Source: Candidatus Kerfeldbacteria bacterium CG08_land_8_20_14_0_20_43_14
GTDB lineage: Bacteria; Patescibacteriota; Patescibacteriia; PEXW01
Assembly: GCA_002774575.1 (NCBI GenBank)
Contig: PEXW01000029.1
Span: 1-6,589, forward strand
Direction of reading: 5' to 3'
Length of the DNA: 6,589 bases
In this document: positions 5,161-6,589 of the stretch, in pieces
Position numbering within the stretch: position 1 is the stretch's first letter
Layout of the letters: every line of letters starts with the position of its first letter
Notes under the pieces: generated by a model
Told to the model about the DNA's origin: nothing
Database searches by the model: none
What the model saw: only the letters and a program-made list of their open reading frames with translations
Program-made: the position numbers and the translations under genes

Positions 5161-6589
5161 TTACTTGCACTGGTATATTTTGTCATCACTTGACGAGGAA
5201 GTTTCAAAAAAATACTGGCAAGCACTAGTCCCGGCAACTGCAAATTTTTCATTTTTGGAAATACTAATATCATCAATAAATTCATTCGCGGTAATGGCAG
5301 CTATTTCCTCTGGCATATCACTCTGAAAAATATGAATTTTTTTATCAGTCCCGCCAACGACCAATTTCTTACCGCTTTCTGTGATCGCTGCTGCGCCAAG
5401 AGAGGCATCAATTACCCAGTGCGACACTGGTTCAGCCGAAGCAGTATTAAAAATGTAAGCGTGTCCGCCCATTGCCACTGCGCCAATATATTTGCCATCC
5501 TGACTTAAACTCAATGCCCGGACAGAACTGTTTTCTGGCGTTGGGAATTTCCAGATTGCCGTTTTTGAACCTCTTTTATAGAAATATAGCGCGCCTTGGT
5601 CAGACTCGGTGCCAACAGCAAAATACTTGCCGTCAGCCGAGATTTGCGATCGATGCACTGGCGAATCGCGGGTCAGCATTTCACTTCGAAAAATTGGTTT
5701 ATTAGACGCTTTGGAAAATAAGTAGGTGCGCCGGTCTGGACAGCCTGTTGCGCCGGCAATCCAACTGCCATTGCTGGAAATTGAAACATCGTGGAAATTC
5801 CCAGAGCTATGATATTGCCAAAGCGGTCTTGAACTGCTGGTCTTCCAAAAAATAAGCAAATTATCTTGAACATTACTCGCTTCTCCAACTGTGCCCACAG
5901 CTGCGTATTTGCCATCAGCGGAAATGTCGACATTATAAACACTGGTTTTAAGAGAATATTGCCAAAATGGTCTTGCTGAGGACTTAGAAAACAGCAAAGC
6001 GCTGCTGCCAAGACTCGCAAATATTTTTGAACCGTCGGCAGACATGGCAATCCCGCCCTTTATGTCATCGCCAATGCGATTCATGGCTGCTATTTGGTAA
6101 GTCCAGACAGGCTTGTTGGAGGAAGTGTTGAAAAAATATAAATGGTAACTGGTTTTAACCGCTACATATTTTCCATTGTCGGAAATCGCCACGCCGCCAA
6201 CCCACTCTTTATTAGTGTTAAAAACCCAAACCTTTTTGTTTTGCGTCAAATTAATTAAAACAACCTGATTGCGAGTAAGCGTGGAAAAAAATAAAACCGG
6301 ACCATTACTTGGCGAATCAATAATGCCAGCCCGGGCTTTGCCCAAGCCATTGGAAGCTTCATAAAAATAAAAAATTGACCCAATTTTATTCGGCTTGATT
6401 TTATAATAATAAGTAACTCCTTTTTTATAGCTACTGGCTTTAGAGTCGGCTTTCTGCATGTTATACATGGTCCCATTTATATAAATTTTTATATATCGGG
6501 GCTTTCGTCCGTTTTTGTCGCGGTAAGTGACATAATATGTAAAAGTCTGACAGGGCGCCCCCCAATTGGGATTAACATAACCATTAGAC
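5161..6589 (-). CDS. Large probable surface protein: Ig-like module plus about eight WD40/PQQ-like beta-propeller units (5' end outside window)
   Basis: The frame is open from the window edge to TAA at 5163-5161 (475 codons); the ATG at 6468 is internal, because the sequence before it continues the same domain. Visible residues about 8-82 form an Ig-like/surface module (APCQTFTYYVTYRDKNGRKP, YIKIYINGTMYNMQKA, a GVTYYYKIKP strand, FYFYEASNG). Similar modules occur in archaeal and bacterial extracellular proteins. The rest is a beta-propeller. I count eight repeats of a strand like VDISADGKYAAVGT, each followed by a LYFF-NTSS-KPVWTY strand, plus a leading half-unit (PVLFFSTL, VVLINL) that could close the ring. 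The repeats carry the PQQ/WD40-like Trp at the end of most blades. A Cys pair (SACQYFF and IYQCK) is at the C-terminus. No catalytic motif is seen, and binding or adhesion is an inference. The signal peptide, if any, is upstream. A terminator-like hairpin follows the gene. Confidence 0.85.
   Translation of the reverse strand, partial: SNGYVNPNWGAPCQTFTYYVTYRDKNGRKPRYIKIYINGTMYNMQKADSKASSYKKGVTYYYKIKPNKIGSIFYFYEASNGLGKARAGIIDSPSNGPVLFFSTLTRNQVVLINLTQNKKVWVFNTNKEWVGGVAISDNGKYVAVKTSYHLYFFNTSSNKPVWTYQIAAMNRIGDDIKGGIAMSADGSKIFASLGSSALLFSKSSARPFWQYSLKTSVYNVDISADGKYAAVGTVGEASNVQDNLLIFWKTSSSRPLWQYHSSGNFHDVSISSNGSWIAGATGCPDRRTYLFSKASNKPIFRSEMLTRDSPVHRSQISADGKYFAVGTESDQGALYFYKRGSKTAIWKFPTPENSSVRALSLSQDGKYIGAVAMGGHAYIFNTASAEPVSHWVIDASLGAAAITESGKKLVVGGTDKKIHIFQSDMPEEIAAITANEFIDDISISKNEKFAVAGTSACQYFFETSSSSDDKIYQCK

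Noticed and set aside
5673..6050. Minus-strand 125-residue frame and other frames inside the propeller gene (5097-5285, 5472-5705, 6255-6476)
   Set aside because: They overlap the propeller gene, whose repeating blade motifs clearly identify the true frame.

Overview
All the genes I can support in this 6.6 kb window lie on the minus strand, so the window reads biologically from right to left. The long plus-strand reading frames are antisense shadows. The DNA is AT-rich, with short GC-rich palindromic islands between genes. The gene content fits an uncultivated Patescibacteria/CPR-type bacterium: a compact DciA-like (DUF721) protein, a small four-helix membrane protein overlapping pheS, an Asn-rich membrane-anchored M23 peptidase, and small orphan proteins inside a core operon. 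This assignment is inference from gene style; no rRNA or marker phylogeny is available. TGA, TAA and TAG are all used as apparent stops, so nothing suggests a TGA-recoded genome.

Layout from right to left. (1) 6589-5161: the 3' part of a large probable surface protein. An Ig-like module is followed by about eight WD40/PQQ-like beta-propeller units. The start is outside the window, and a terminator-like hairpin follows the stop. (2) 5160-4951: an intergenic region with a GC-rich repeat remnant and a possible extended -10 promoter. (3) 4950-4198: an M23 (lysostaphin-type) metallopeptidase with a signal anchor, an Asn/Gln-rich linker and all zinc and catalytic motifs, but split by one in-frame TAA. 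(4) 4182-4007: an AT-rich/GC-rich palindromic repeat element with five TACGAAT heptamers. (5) 3987-3636: a promoter, a strong Shine-Dalgarno site and a 98-residue DciA/DUF721-like gene. (6) 3642-3346: a 297-bp GC-rich, highly structured insertion flanked by a 9-bp direct repeat. It sits in the last codons of the DciA-like gene. (7) 3291-3265: a terminator-like hairpin. (8) 3244-1: a tightly packed set of small membrane protein, pheS, acidic 141-residue orphan and pheT (3' end outside the window). It probably forms one operon centred on phenylalanyl-tRNA synthetase.

The phe operon supplies both subunits of the alpha2-beta2 PheRS. The orphan between them and the membrane protein ahead of them are the unexplained partners. 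The most interesting non-genic object is the 297-bp insert. It looks like a small non-autonomous mobile element or structured-RNA element: it has nested helices and target-site duplication, and it landed in one arm of a small hairpin while changing only the last residue of its host gene. The second is the precise nonsense interruption of an otherwise intact M23 peptidase.
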